DNA of 64,000 nucleotides from NCBI RefSeq assembly GCF_030272615.1, contig NC_081411.1, positions 38,104,640-38,168,639 of the forward strand. The letters run 5' to 3'. Origin of the DNA: Cryptomeria japonica. Its lineage: Eukaryota; Streptophyta; Pinopsida; Cupressales; Cupressaceae. Positions within the stretch are counted from its first letter, which is position 1. Each line of letters starts with the position of its first letter. Both the position numbers and the translations under genes were made by a program. Below the pieces are notes generated by a model. The model worked only from the letters and a program-made list of their open reading frames with translations, was not told where the DNA came from and did not search any database. Below, one piece after another: positions 35,689-47,227 of this stretch.

Positions 35689-36312
35689 TTAGGATACTTT
35701 GAAGAGATATGTGTAAAACCTGTGAAGGTGCATGCTATTGATAGGATCCTCCAAAGGTTCACCATCTAAATTTGAGAGTTGATATACATTGGATCCATAG
35801 GCTGCTGTAATGATGTAAGGACCAAGCCAATTTGGTTCGAACTTTCCCTTCTTCTCTCTGTCTTGCTGATTTTTAGGATTCTCCTTGAGAACTAAGTCAC
35901 CCACCTCAAATGTACGAGGCTTAACCTTATGATTGTAGCTGCATTGTTCCTTGACTGAATGATGTGTAGCTCGAGTGACTGTCTTCCTTGATAAAGGAGT
36001 TGAGATAGAATTACTAGCGTGTGGACTACGTAGGCCCATATGCGTGTCACCTAAAGAAGTTTGGGCATCCCTCATAACAAATTCCCTTGAGGAAGCTCCA
36101 TTAAAGGTCCATGATGTATCACCAAAAGGGAATAGATGTATGGAACAAGTGGATGAGTTATGAAGGCTCATGATTATGAAAAGAAGTGAAAGTAAAATGG
36201 CATGATGAAGACATAGGATCAACAAGTATGCTTTTTGGCTTGAAATTATAGAAATTTTGCCCCCAGTTATTTTGATATTAAGGGAGATAAACTCTTGTTC
36301 TTTTTGCTTCAT
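35689..36312 (-). pseudogene. gypsy B integrase C-terminal remnant fused to linker
   Basis: The last 80 residues (about 35935-35689) match the C-terminal domain that ends gypsy integrase: KVKPRTFEVGDLVLKENP, then GKFEPNWLGPYIITAAY, then YQLSNLDGEPLEDPINSMHL. The N-terminal part of this frame (QEFISLNIKITGGKI onward) does not match integrase. It continues the linker after protease, so RT, RNase H and the integrase core have been lost by deletion near 35940-36000. Confidence 0.82.
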
Positions 36313-36369
36313 AGGATTTTTATCCTTGACTTTGATTTTTGCGGAGTCCAGTAGCTTTTGATTTTGATT

Positions 36370-39300
36370 TCAATTAAAGGACTTCTCTTTATTTTTGACT
36401 TTTAGATTTTTCTTTTCAAAGCTTGATTTTTGATCCCCAATGAGTAAGGGATTTTGTAATTCTTGTTGATCCAAGTCTTGAAGTGGAGTGGAAATGGAAT
36501 GAGTGGATGATATGGTAAAGCTATGTGAGTTCTCAAGAGGGCTGGTGATACACTCAATAGATTCTTTGTTGGAACAACTCTTAGGACTATTGATATCAAA
36601 AGATTCTTGCACCACTAGAGGAGATTTGCATTCAGACTTAGTAGCCACAACACTAGGTGGTTCACACCCAATTCCTTGATATTGCAAATTGTTTATAGAT
36701 TGTTCCTGTTGACTGAATGTCTTAGGAGATAGTGGGAGTTGATCAACATGGAATATATAGTCACCACATCCCATGTCTTTAAACTTAAGCTTTTCTTTGA
36801 TCTCTGCTTGTTTTGATGTTGAAGCTTTCAATGATTCTGGATCCACATATACCGAATATGAAACAACTTCTTGATTGATTGGGATTGTTATTTTTGATCT
36901 AGGTCACAGATTATTGCAATATATGAATGGATTTGGGTAAGCTTTGACGGTCACTTGAACTCCATTGTGTGGGAACTTGATACATCGATGATATGTAGAT
37001 GGTACTCCGTTCATCTCATGAATCCAAGGATGTCCTAATAATATATTGTATGTGAGATCCAGGTCTAAGACTTGACAAACCACATCCTTTGTAACTAGCC
37101 CAACTTTGAGAGGTAAGGTGATTATTCCCTTGGATGAGTGCTCTTCATCATCATATGCCTTAATGGTAATTTTGTTTGTAGAATTCATATCCTTTTTAGA
37201 ATATCCCAATTGTTTAATAGTGCTCAATGTACAAATGTTTAGACCTACTCCTCCATCTATCAGGACTCACTTTATTCGATGTTTGTGTATGAAGGCTTCA
37301 ATGTGCAAAGGTGTGTTATTTGGCTGACTTACGGAGGCATCGTTAGCTTCTTTGAATGTAAGGGAGTGTGGAATGGAAAGGTATCCCACCATGGCTTGAA
37401 ACTAGTCCACGTTCAGATCAGTAGGAACATCAGTGTCTCTCAAGATTTTATCAAGAATGGCTTTATGTGCGGGGGATATGCTTAAGAGCTCAAGGATGGA
37501 GATGAGTGCGAGTGTCTTCCCTAACTATTCTACAAGGTCATACTTAGGCTTGGTTGATGAGGAAGCGGTGTTTTCAGCTGGAGCACCTTGCAACATGAAT
37601 TTACCTCGACGAGTTGTGGCAGTACATTCAGAGGTAGGTTTGGAAGAAGATCCAATGCCTTTTAGGACAATCTTGGGTCTTTCGGTAGATTTCTCAGGTT
37701 TTTTGTCCTTGATGATAATGGTAGAGACATAATTGTCCATCGAAATGTGATTGATAGTTGAATCATAGTTATAGGATGCTCTGGTATAGTTGGTTTGATC
37801 ATCTGTGGCTTTAGCTTTTCCCTTGTCATGTTTTGGGAATGGTTCCTTAAACATCTCATGTTCTTGATTGGATGAGTGTCCTTCAATCTCAATGTCACCT
37901 CTATCAGTGAGATCTTGTATGATGTTCTTCAGTCGATGGCAATTTCCTCTCTTGTGTCCCTTGCTTTTATCAAATTCACAATATTCATCATCGTTCCACC
38001 AATTTTATTTAACCTTTGGCTCATATGGAGGTAGATCTGGAATTTTTATTATCTTGTTTACCACTATCTTTTTGAAAACTGACTCAAGTGGTTCTCCCAA
38101 TGGGGTGTACTTCCTTCGTGACTTTGAAGTTGTTTGAGTATTCACTTGATTGTTTGTAGAACTTGATCCAGAAAAAATGATTTTGGGTCGCACTGTATTG
38201 GCATCAACACCATCATCATTGATTGTGTTCTTGTTTTTGTTCCAAAATCTTGGCTTGTCTTTTCCTTTAAAGTCCTCTTTGTTTTCTTTGAATATTTTGA
38301 TGATGCCTTGCTCAATTAGGACCTTCTCTATTGCTAAGCCTTTTTCAATGACGTCCTTGAAGGTGGACAAACAAGCTTTTCTCAGGTCATAACCAATGTC
38401 CTTGTTAACATTCCGGGTGAACATCTCTACCATTTGTTTTTGTGGAATTCCACAAGAGCATCTGCTAGCTAGATTCCTCCATCTTTGTAGAGATGATGAA
38501 AAAGACTCTCCATCTTTTTGCTTGGTGTTGCACAAAGTAGTGACTGATATGTCTATCGCTATGTTGTAGGAGAAATGTTGAATAAATGCCTCTGCTAAGT
38601 CACCCCATGACTTAATACCAAGTGGAAGTTGGGAGAACCATTCCATAGCTTGATCACCTAGGCTTTGTGGGAATAATCTTATCAAATATGTCTCTTCTGA
38701 AGCTACCTCAACGCAAGCTGTCAAAAACTGTCTTATGTGTTCCTTAGGATCCCCTTTTCCTCTATACTTATCAAACTTAGGTGTCACAAAGTGTGCAGGA
38801 AAAGGAGGCATTGGAATGCTCTTGTCAAATGGATAAGGACATATGTCTCTCATTGTGTATGTTGGCTTCGGTGTATTTATGTCCTCCATTTTCTTTTGTA
38901 AGTCCTTGATTTGTTGCTCCAAATTATTCTTTGGTGGAGACCGACTTCTTGGACCATACTCCATGCCTGAACCACTAGGTGGAGGAGGAGCATGTTGCAT
39001 ATATGGATGATATTGATCATACACATGTTCATATGGAGGAGGTCTATAATGATGTTGCGTATATGTACCACTTGGTATAGAGTCATGGTGAGGAATGGAA
39101 TATCTGCTTTGTCCATGTATACCATACTCTACAGGCATGTCATGTTCTAATGTGTTGGCCCCAAATTTGATGTGGAGTTTCCTTGTGTCCAAATTTTGAG
39201 CATGCCTTTGAATATCCAATTGCCTTGGTAGTTGATCCTTAGCATTAGTATGTGATCAAGCATATTTTTCTGCATAAGACTTCCATAATGGTCTACGAAG

Positions 39301-39762
39301 GTGAGTATCATATGCTTGACCATGTGTGTATGGGACCTCGGGTTTTTGAAACAAGGATGATGGTGATTCAGGAACCATATGTGGTCCTCTATTGCCTCCA
39401 CTATTAGGCCTCCTTTGATCCATGTTGGAGTTAGATTGTTGCAAAGGTCGATTTTCCATTATTTGAGACATGTCAAAATCATGAGGGATCTTGGCTCCAC
39501 TATGTGCCATCACTTGTAAGAAATATTGTCTATCTCTCTTCATTATTTTCTCAACCAATCTATTGAAATGGGGATCCATAATGGTGTCTTCCACTTCTAC
39601 TGAATGTACTGAAAAGTTGTCCATATTGTCATTGTGTGTATCATTGTTGTTTATAGTGTCCATGTTCTCAACATTTGGAATGTTTCTATAAGCATCCATG
39701 TCAGGTAATGTGGTATGATCAGAATTGAAAAAGACATCATTGTCATACTCATAGGAACTCAT
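36370..39762 (-). pseudogene. gypsy B gag-protease polyprotein with in-frame stops
   Basis: One continuous frame from ATG 39762 down to 36370. Gag: DPHFNRLVEKIMKRDRQYFL near 39580, DICPYPFDKSIPMPPFP near 38855, KFDKYRGKGDPKEHIRQFL, TYLIRLFPQSLGDQAMEWF, LCNTKQKDGESFSSSLQRW. A Cys/His element YCEFDKSKGHKRGNCHRL lies near 37975. Protease: VLIDGGVGLNICTLSTIKQL near 37260 and YNILLGHPWIHEMNGV near 37045. Stops at 39256, 38005, 37525, 37402, 37267 and 36904, with no frameshift. Alignment to element A shows Gln at the 37402 stop, so that stop was gained here. A 158-residue Ser-rich linker follows protease. Confidence 0.88.
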
Positions 39763-41364
39763 GTTTACAGACTCTTAAACCTCTTTAGTTTCTCTCCTAT
39801 ATTTTTGGCAACGGGTTTCAACCATGAACTTTTTCTTGACCAAGATGTTTGAGACTAGATGAAAATGGAAAGAGTATGGAAGACCAAGAGTTGGATGGAA
39901 TGTAAATGAATCTAAAGTGTACTTGCAATGTCCAAAGTGTAAGACCAAATATGTATGTAGTAGAGTAGGTGTGGCTTCCAAAGAGATGATAGTTTCTCTT
40001 GATGAGGTAAGTTGACCTTGACTCTAAGTAAGACCAAATGAGACCCAAAGGTGATAGACCTTGATGAGGGACCACTTAGCAAAATATTGTTGTATGTAGT
40101 GTGTTGACAAAGTATGATGAGGACAAGCAAGTGACCTTTTGACTTAAGTTTAGACAAATGTGAATGTAATGTAAGGTGTAAAGCAATGATGGACTTTGTG
40201 AGATCCAAAGATAGGTTGAATGCTTGATGAAAACCTGAAGAGATAGCTTAGGAAGTTCAAGAATTCTGAAACTAATTGCTCTTGTTTGTTGGACTGTAAA
40301 TTTTTCCAATTTGTGAAGTTGTTTGTTGTGACCAAATCTGAATGTTTGACTATTTTTCGTGACAAGAGGACACAATGTTGACGAGGACTCAATGTTTGCA
40401 AGTGTTTAGACTCAAAATGACTCCAAGAAAAGTATGTTGTTTGAAGTAAAATTGTTTTGCATACACTTGAAGACACAAAAGACACGATGTTTTGTTGTTT
40501 GGTCTTGAATGTTTAATTGTTCAAAATAAGACAAACACAATTCTTATGGTTGGCTAGGACAATAGTTGTTGATCCCACATGGAGTTTCCCCCGAGGCTAC
40601 ACTATTCAGAGTGGATACTTAGATGCTTGACCCCACTGGCTCCACCTTCGGCACTCACTTCTCATGGCAGCCAAGCATCAGTCCCCATGAAAACTCCCCG
40701 TGGCGAACTTTGTATCTCTACTAATAACTATATATGTGTGGCTCGCTACAAGAGGTTTGACCTCCTGCCCCAACAACTAGAAGGATTTTGGCTTCTAAAG
40801 TAAAAAGGTGCTAGTAAGGGCATCCATTCGTGTGGTCATACATGTGGCACTTTCAACTCTGTAAATACAGAAGGCTCCCAACCAGTAGGGGTTACGCCCT
40901 ACAACTGATCAAACAAATTTGATCAAACGGATTTATGGGGAGACATAGTGTCGATATGAACTAATCAACACATGTTATCCATAGTTTTCACCATGAATAC
41001 AGTTATTTATAGTGGTTTGGAAGATGATAGCTTTTCTTTTGCTACCACTTGAGTCATTCTCTCCTCACTAGTAGTCCTAATGACCACACGGGGAGATAGG
41101 CCCTCTAAAGATGAAACAAAAAGAGCCTATTGCTCAAGACACAAAAGACAATGGTTCAATTTTAGTGCACCAATTGAAGTGTTTGCTAGTCTATGAGAAC
41201 AAGGCACACAGTGAAGATCAAAAACCCTTGCTAAGGCCCTGCAACAAAGATCTATTAGTAGTTTGGATTATTTCAAATGATCACCCCTTCCTCCAAGCAC
41301 AGAAGTTAGGTAAATTTTAGATCCAAAAGACTTTGTGAAATAGGGACCTTCAACAATGCATTTT

Positions 41365-42255
41365 GTTGACCAATTCAGAGATCTAATTCATCATAAAAAA
41401 ATACCACCTGTAAAATTACAAGAGATTTCCAAAAATGTAAGAAAATCCAAAAAATTTGATAATTTTCTTCAAAAATTTATTTTTTATGAAAAATCATAAA
41501 AATTCATATAAAATGCAAAATCAGTCCAAAACATGTGAAATTTGTTTTGGAAAGTCCTGATGGTCTTGCAAACCTGCATAAAAAAATTTCTGCAACAAAT
41601 CCTAGCAATTTGTGAGATATGAGTAAAATAATGCAAAACCCTAATTTTCAAAGATCTAATTTTTGGGGATTGATTTTGCATAAAATTTAAAATCACAAAT
41701 CACAAATCCTATGTATAATTCTAAGAGATTTCTAAAAATGTAAGAAAATCCAAAAAATTCGCTAATTTGCTCTCAAAATTAATTTTTTATGAAAACTCAT
41801 AAAAGTTCATATAAAATGAAAATTTGATCCAAAAAATATGAAATTTTTATTGAATCCTTCTGATAATTATCTTGACCTGCAAAACAAATTTGATGCAAAA
41901 ATTCGAAGTCGTTTGTGAAATCTGATCAAAATAAGGAAAAACCCTAATTTTTAAAGATCCAACTTTTAGGGAAATATTTTGCATCAAAATTAAAATAAAA
42001 AAGAACAGATCCTGTGTATAATTATGAGAGATTTCCAAAAATGTAAAAAAATCCAAAAAATTCACTCATTTGCTCTCAAAATTAATTTTTTATGAAAATT
42101 CATAAAAAATTCATAGAAAATTAAAATATGCTCCAATAGATCTGAGTTTTTCTTTGCGAGCTCTTGATACTGTCTTCAACCTACCAAAACAATTTGGTGC
42201 AAAATTTCTAAGCTATTTGTGAGATATAATCAAATATCTCCAAGATCTTGATTTT
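41365..42255. repeat. 303-bp tandem repeat, about 3 copies
   Basis: The landmark gagatttccaaaaatgtaag recurs at 41422, 41725 and 42028, a constant 303 bp step. Copies are diverged in sequence but not in length. Confidence 0.92.
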
Positions 42256-42364
42256 GTGTCCAAAACCCTAACTGCACAAGGTTATTCTCCAAATTGTTTT
42301 ACAAAACAGCAATATAGGTTTAGAAAAATCTGCAAAAAATACAGATGTAACAAAAATCCATGTC

Positions 42365-42382
42365 CCATGGGGCGTGCCAAAA
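42365..42382 (-). promoter_or_regulatory. Primer-binding site of gypsy B
   Basis: Element-sense TTTGGCACGCCCCATGGG follows directly on the 5' LTR end. The TGGCACGCC core is consistent with a tRNA 3' end; the exact tRNA is not identified. Confidence 0.65.
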
Positions 42383-43194
42383 TGTTTATGGTGAAAATGG
42401 ATAACAACAATGTTGAAAGACTAAATGAATTCAACCACAAAACCCTAGCCTAACAATCAAGAAAGATCCACCATAACATATGAAGATTAACTAAGACAAT
42501 GCAAATCAAATGAAATCATAAAGATTATACCATGAAATGTCCAATAGGGTTTTGGATCTCCATTCTTCCTATCTCCATTAATCTTGCTTGATATATTTGC
42601 TCTCAGATTTTATGTGTGCACAAGAGCTCAACAAAGAACGGAAATGTGGTTGCAAGTAGGATCGCATATGAAAGTGCAAAGTGTAGTTGGGGCTGAATGC
42701 ATAGTGAGGGTAATCAATTGATTAGGATGCATAGATTGATTAGGGTTGATAATGAAGGAAGTATCCTCTTATATAGAAGACACTATATGAAATGGAGGGA
42801 TAAGATTGAGAGGTGTAAAAAGAGGTCGGCTATGATTTGAGGGTAGGTAAAGAAAATAATTAAATAATGAAAGGAGTAGGTAGTGTAGGAATTAAGAGAT
42901 GAATGACATGTGTCATGGGTAGAAAAGGTTAATGAATTAATTAAATAAATAAAGATTTATTTAATTAATAGAAGAAGTGGGATCAATTAAATAAATAAGA
43001 TATTTATTTAATTTAGGAAAAGTACAATTTAAATAAATAAATGTATTTATTTAAATGAGAAATAAGGCTAGAAGAGGATAAATGAATTAATTAAATAAAT
43101 AAAGATTTATTTAATTAATAGATGAATTAGGCTAAAATAATTAAATAAATAAAACTATTTATTTAATTACACTGGACAATTTTAGGTGTCTACA
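42383..43194 (-). repeat. 5' LTR of gypsy B
   Basis: 812 bp, TG...CA ends, nearly identical to 31613-32424. Confidence 0.95.
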
Positions 43195-43199
43195 ATTAA
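43195..43199. other. Target-site duplication ATTAA (right) of gypsy B
   Basis: Exact match to 31608-31612. Confidence 0.95.
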
Positions 43200-44060
43200 T
43201 AATTATTCTCCAACAAGACCAAGACAACCTTCTTTTGTAAATTAGTTAGGATGGTATGATGGTTGGCAACAACCTATGCCCTATTATCCACCATGGTCTA
43301 ATCAACTTGCATCCCAACCATGGCAACAACCTTAGCAATCACAACCACTATACCCTTAGTATCCCTGACAATTTCCACCTTATCCTATACCTCCTATGGT
43401 TCATCCATATAAGCAACAACAACAACTTCTTCCGCGTCCTCCAAATAATCAATTTCCTCAACCTAGACAACGACCACTATCCACGTCAATGCCAACACAG
43501 CCAAATCCCAATCCCAACAATAAGGCAACACAACCTGTGTATAATAACAAGGTGGAAAGATATCCTACTTATCCAATCAATGTAGTGGAACTTGAAGGAG
43601 TACAATTAAGATCAGGGAAAATCCTCCAAGACCCTACCATCATAGAAGTAAATGATGAACCTGAGGAGGAGCTTAAAAAAGAACCACCATTTCTTGACCG
43701 ATTTACTTCAAAACCTAAACAAAAGGAGGTACCAAAAATAAAATTTGATTTTGTAAATGAACTTTTTAGTGTTAACATCAAGATTCCTTTGTTGCTGGCC
43801 ATAAAGGATATTCCCATGTAGAAGAAGATTGTTCATGAGTTATGTGGAAGGAAAAATAAGAAGAAGGAAGACCCAAAGACTATCCAAGTTATCGGGCAAC
43901 TAGAAGACCTTATGCTTGGGAACTTGACCATTTAAAAATATTTAGATCCAGGGAGTCCTGTCATCAAGGTAAGTATTGGTAAGGTCACTATTCCCAATAC
44001 ACTTGTGATTTGGGTGCTGCAATCAATGTAATGACAAATGAGACACTTTATGTCATATTT
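43200..44060 (+). pseudogene. gypsy element C gag-protease fragment
   Basis: Opposite strand and a different lineage from A and B. A Pro/Gln-rich gag tail (SPTRPRQPSF, WQQPMPYYPPW) is followed by VELEGVQLRSGKILQDP, PPFLDRF and KIPLLLAIKDIPM-KKIVHELC. This is the typical linker of Athila/Tat-like gypsy gag before protease. The protease motif DLGAAINVMTNETLY lies near 44005-44050, reached only after a +1 frame change. Stops interrupt the frame (43335, 43819, 43934). Homology ends near 44050, where hAT-like sequence takes over. Confidence 0.78.
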
Positions 44061-44149
44061 TATCATGGTTGATATAAATGTGATTTGGGCATTTTGTTGT
44101 AAATCACTCTATGTCACATGCTATATATAGGAAATATGCTTCTTTGTAG

Positions 44150-45236
44150 TTGCTTAGATGTGTAGAAACACGTTTTGGTTCCAATTTTATCATGGTTGAT
44201 AGAATTGTGAAGTTAAAATAAGCATTAAGACAAATGGTGATGTCCACTAAATGGGAGAGATGGAGAGATAGAGCAAGTACCAATAGCCAAGCATGTGATG
44301 AAATTTCTGATCTCATAATTGGTAGTGGATCATCTTTATTTTGGCAATATGCAAGTGACCTTCTAACACTTACATGGCCCATTCTTGAAGTCCTTCATCT
44401 TTTTGATAATGATAAACCATGCATGGGAGATGTATTTGAGAAACTAGATCAAATGAGGGAGAGACTACAAGATATATTTACTATTGGGGCACCATCATTT
44501 AATCAAGAAACAAAGGATATTGTTTGGGAGTACAATTTACAAAGATGGAAGATGCTTCATAGTCCTCTTCATTATGTTGGATATCTACTTAATCCAAAAT
44601 GGTTTCACAAAAAACCATGGTTGGATGATGACGTTTCTACTAGATGGCAAACATATATGGATAGAGTTTATCCAAATAGAGAAGACCATACTATAATTAA
44701 AGAGGAACTATCAAAATATATTGATGGAGTAGATAATTGTTCCCATTGAGATGTTCCATTTGATTAATTGAATATGGAACCCAAGGTATTTTGGGAGAAC
44801 TATGGAACAAAACACCACATCTAAGAGATACCGCAATTCATGTGTTGTCTCAGGTAAATATTTGCATATTTAGTCATATAATAATTGAATAAATAATTCA
44901 TTTTGTTGTTCATTTATTTAAAAATGTTAATTTTAAATATTATCTATTTTGATTTTACATAAACAGGTCTCTAGTGCTTCTGCATGCAAAAGAAATTGGA
45001 GTGAGTATGCTTTCATCCATTCTATGAAGCGTAATAGGCTAGGTAGCAAAAAGGCGGAAGATCTTGTGTATGTACATTCAAATCTTCTTCTTTTATCTCG
45101 AGCTTCCACTGATTATAAATCAAGGCCTCATAAGATGTGGGACTATAGTGATTCAATGGATGATGGGACTGATGAGTTGCCAATAGAAGTCCTTGAAGAT
45201 AATGTAGAGGAAAGCTTACTTGTAGTTGAAATGTAG
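44150..45236 (+). pseudogene. hAT-family transposase fragment (C-terminal half)
   Basis: Exon a about 44150-44853, GT-AG intron 44854-44966, exon b 44967-45236. Signatures: VETRFGSNFIMVDRIVKLK near 44165, TKWERWRDRA, FWQYASDLLTLTWPILEVL, then WENYGTK and, after the intron, the hAT dimerisation domain SACKRNWSEYAFIHSMKRNR and NRLGSKKAEDLVYVHSNL. hAT transposases cut and paste DNA. The C-terminal domain holds the catalytic Glu region and dimer interface. Defects: TAA near 44219, TGA 44747-44749, TAA near 44765, and a 1 bp deletion near 44812 that shifts TPHLRD. The zinc finger and first catalytic half are missing. Confidence 0.85.
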
Positions 45237-45239
45237 AAA

Positions 45240-45590
45240 GTTGAAACAACCAAAAACACTTGTTCAACTTCAAACTTATGATGATATATTTTGATATTTT
45301 AATTATGTAATTGCAAACATTATGATATATGTATTTTTGTTTTCTAGCTAAAATTCATTTTAAATTATGTAGAAGTGATCTATAATGTTCTTGATCCTTA
45401 TTTTGATTATGTTTTGTATTTTACAAACAAATATATATATAGCCACGTTTCTTGCACACAACCTTAAAATATTGTGTTTCTCATCACGTTGCCATTTCCA
45501 TATCGTTTCTTGTTTCTCGTTTCTGACAACATAGGTTTGGAGGCAGTGTAGAATTTTGGACTAGCTCCTCCTACCATACTCCCAACACTA
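45240..45590. other. Non-coding tail after the hAT fragment
   Basis: AT-rich, no gene seen. Confidence 0.5.
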
Positions 45591-45591
45591 G

Positions 45592-46462
45592 ATGTAGACT
45601 GTGAAGGTTTTAGAAAACAACAATTTCATTTCAGATAACAATACAACAGTGACGACTGTATAGGAGAAAACAAAACCTTCTCCAGAGAGCAGCTGCAACC
45701 TCACCCGTAGACATCTTCTGCAGCTAGAAAATACCTTGGAATAAGAGCTTTAGAAGAGCTGGTTTTATAGCGGAGATGTAACAATAACAGATCTTCCTTG
45801 AAGTAAAACAAATGTCAAAGAACGTTAGGAGAATCTAAAGGGACAAAAGGTACAAACACGTCAAATCTTCGTTAAGGGTATTCAAGGTACTCGTACAAAC
45901 ACGTTAAAGCCAATTAAGAGGATCTGAAGTATTGTAGGTTACAGGTAGAAATACACCAAAATTATATGACTAAGAAAATTGAAACGTTGCTAATCAGGAC
46001 AAGATATAAATAAATGGTTTCTAAATTAAAATATATATGTAATCATGAAATTTCGTTCTTCATGAATGTCGCAAGGTCAAGCCCTAAATGTGATACAGTG
46101 TTTGACCAACATTTACTACAAGAATGTGGACCTAACAAGCCAAATCAGGTAATGGCGAATAACCTATGTAGCCTGTCTATCATGTACAATCGTTTCTGCA
46201 AGCGGCCACATGGCAAGCTAGCATATTCTGCCGTTCCCTGCCCACTACAAGCTACTTACAAGTGCTGCCTACAAGAAAACAACGCAACGCAATTAATCTA
46301 ATAGTAACAGTTAATAATATGTTTCGAATATATAATGATTTCTTCAACCGTGGATTACAGACAAATGTACTGAAGGCCTTCTTTTATACAAGAGAAAGAA
46401 TATTGATGATCTCAATGATTGATCATAGCTATATGGTATGGATTACTACAACCAATAAACGT
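45592..46462 (-). pseudogene. Orphan promoter plus exon 1 of an SDR gene, copy 1
   Basis: On the minus strand, TATA-like CTATAAAA (45770-45763) is followed by ATG at 45714. The 38 bp exon 45714-45677 encodes MSTGEVAAALWRR, and the 5' splice site is AG-GTTTTG. This matches exon 1 of the SDR pseudogene at 56678-56715 (MSTAEVAAGLWRR) base for base in structure. The intron homology runs about 85 bp and stops; no exon 2 follows. Upstream homology to copy 2 (49110-50060) continues for about 0.7 kb. It cannot encode an enzyme. Confidence 0.8.
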
Positions 46463-46948
46463 TAGGGGAAGAGCATTAGTGGGTATAGTTAATTTTATTT
46501 ATGTTAAGTTCTTAAATAATATATCAGATTTTTATAAAAAAAATATTGTCTTTATATGAGACATAAGTGTTTATAGCTATTGTTTTGGCTTCTTAGTAGT
46601 TATGATAAACATTGTGGTATTTGTTATGGATGTTATGGATGCAAGGGTCAATAAGTGGTCATTTTGAGTTGACATCCAATATATATTTCGTATTGCCTTG
46701 TTAACCATTCACTTTGAAAACCTCAAAATTTGCACAATTTATCGAATATTTATGCACAAATGCCCCAATAATCATGCAATATTGGTAGCAATAAACTTGC
46801 ACAATTGGTCTAATTACTAACTCTTTTTCCAACTACTCATATGCCAATAGATAACTATTAACCCACTACATGATTTTTTAGTGAGCTTTTAATTAACAAA
46901 ATCCAATAAATGTTAATTAGAAAATAGATGGTAATTGGACCTCTTCCC
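46463..46948. other. Junction region, no gene seen
   Basis: AT-rich sequence between the SDR promoter copy and the truncated copia gag; probably decayed retroelement. Confidence 0.4.
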
Positions 46949-47191
46949 TTATCTTCCCCCACACAAATACTCTTTAAACATTGAAATATGTTGCACATGC
47001 AATTTATATATTTCTTCTAAAAAATCTTCCATTTTAAGTTTCCACATCTCATAGTGAGTAGGATTGAATTTCTTAATATTTGTGTGATAAGTAGAAGCCA
47101 TGTATTTCAATCCTTTTCTCAAATCTACAAAATCACACAAAAAAGGCTCACACTGCAACATAAGACCTTCAATTATTAAAGATAACGACAC
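46949..47191 (-). pseudogene. copia gag N-terminal fragment
   Basis: Near the likely ATG at 47101 the frame reads NIKKFNPTHYEMWKLKMEDF, the N-terminal copia gag signature (F-G-NY--WK-KM). It stops at 46949 and no further element sequence is recognisable to the left, so the element is truncated. Confidence 0.65.
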
Positions 47192-47212
47192 TCCACTCTC
47201 TATAGAACCATT

Positions 47213-47227
47213 GGCTCTTATACCAAA
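47213..47227 (-). promoter_or_regulatory. Primer-binding site
   Basis: Element-sense TTTGGTATAAGAGCC follows directly on the LTR end, close to the copia tRNA-Met site. Confidence 0.7.

Larger units (their letters stand above)
39763..42382 (-). other. gypsy B long 5' leader
   Basis: 2.6 kb between the 5' LTR and gag without a supported gene. Contains the 303 bp repeat array. Confidence 0.7.
31613..43194 (-). mobile_element. Ty3/gypsy element B, complete LTRs and TSD, RT-deleted
   Basis: 11.6 kb. Two 812 bp LTRs (31613-32424 and 42383-43194) differ at only about 20-25 positions by eye, flanked by a perfect ATTAA duplication. On the minus strand: 5' LTR, primer-binding site, 2.6 kb leader with a 303 bp triplication, gag, protease, a short linker, an integrase C-terminal piece, then a long 3' region with an antisense gene, polypurine tract and 3' LTR. 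RT, RNase H and most of integrase are absent, so it is non-autonomous. It has the best-preserved LTR pair of the elements here. Confidence 0.95.
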
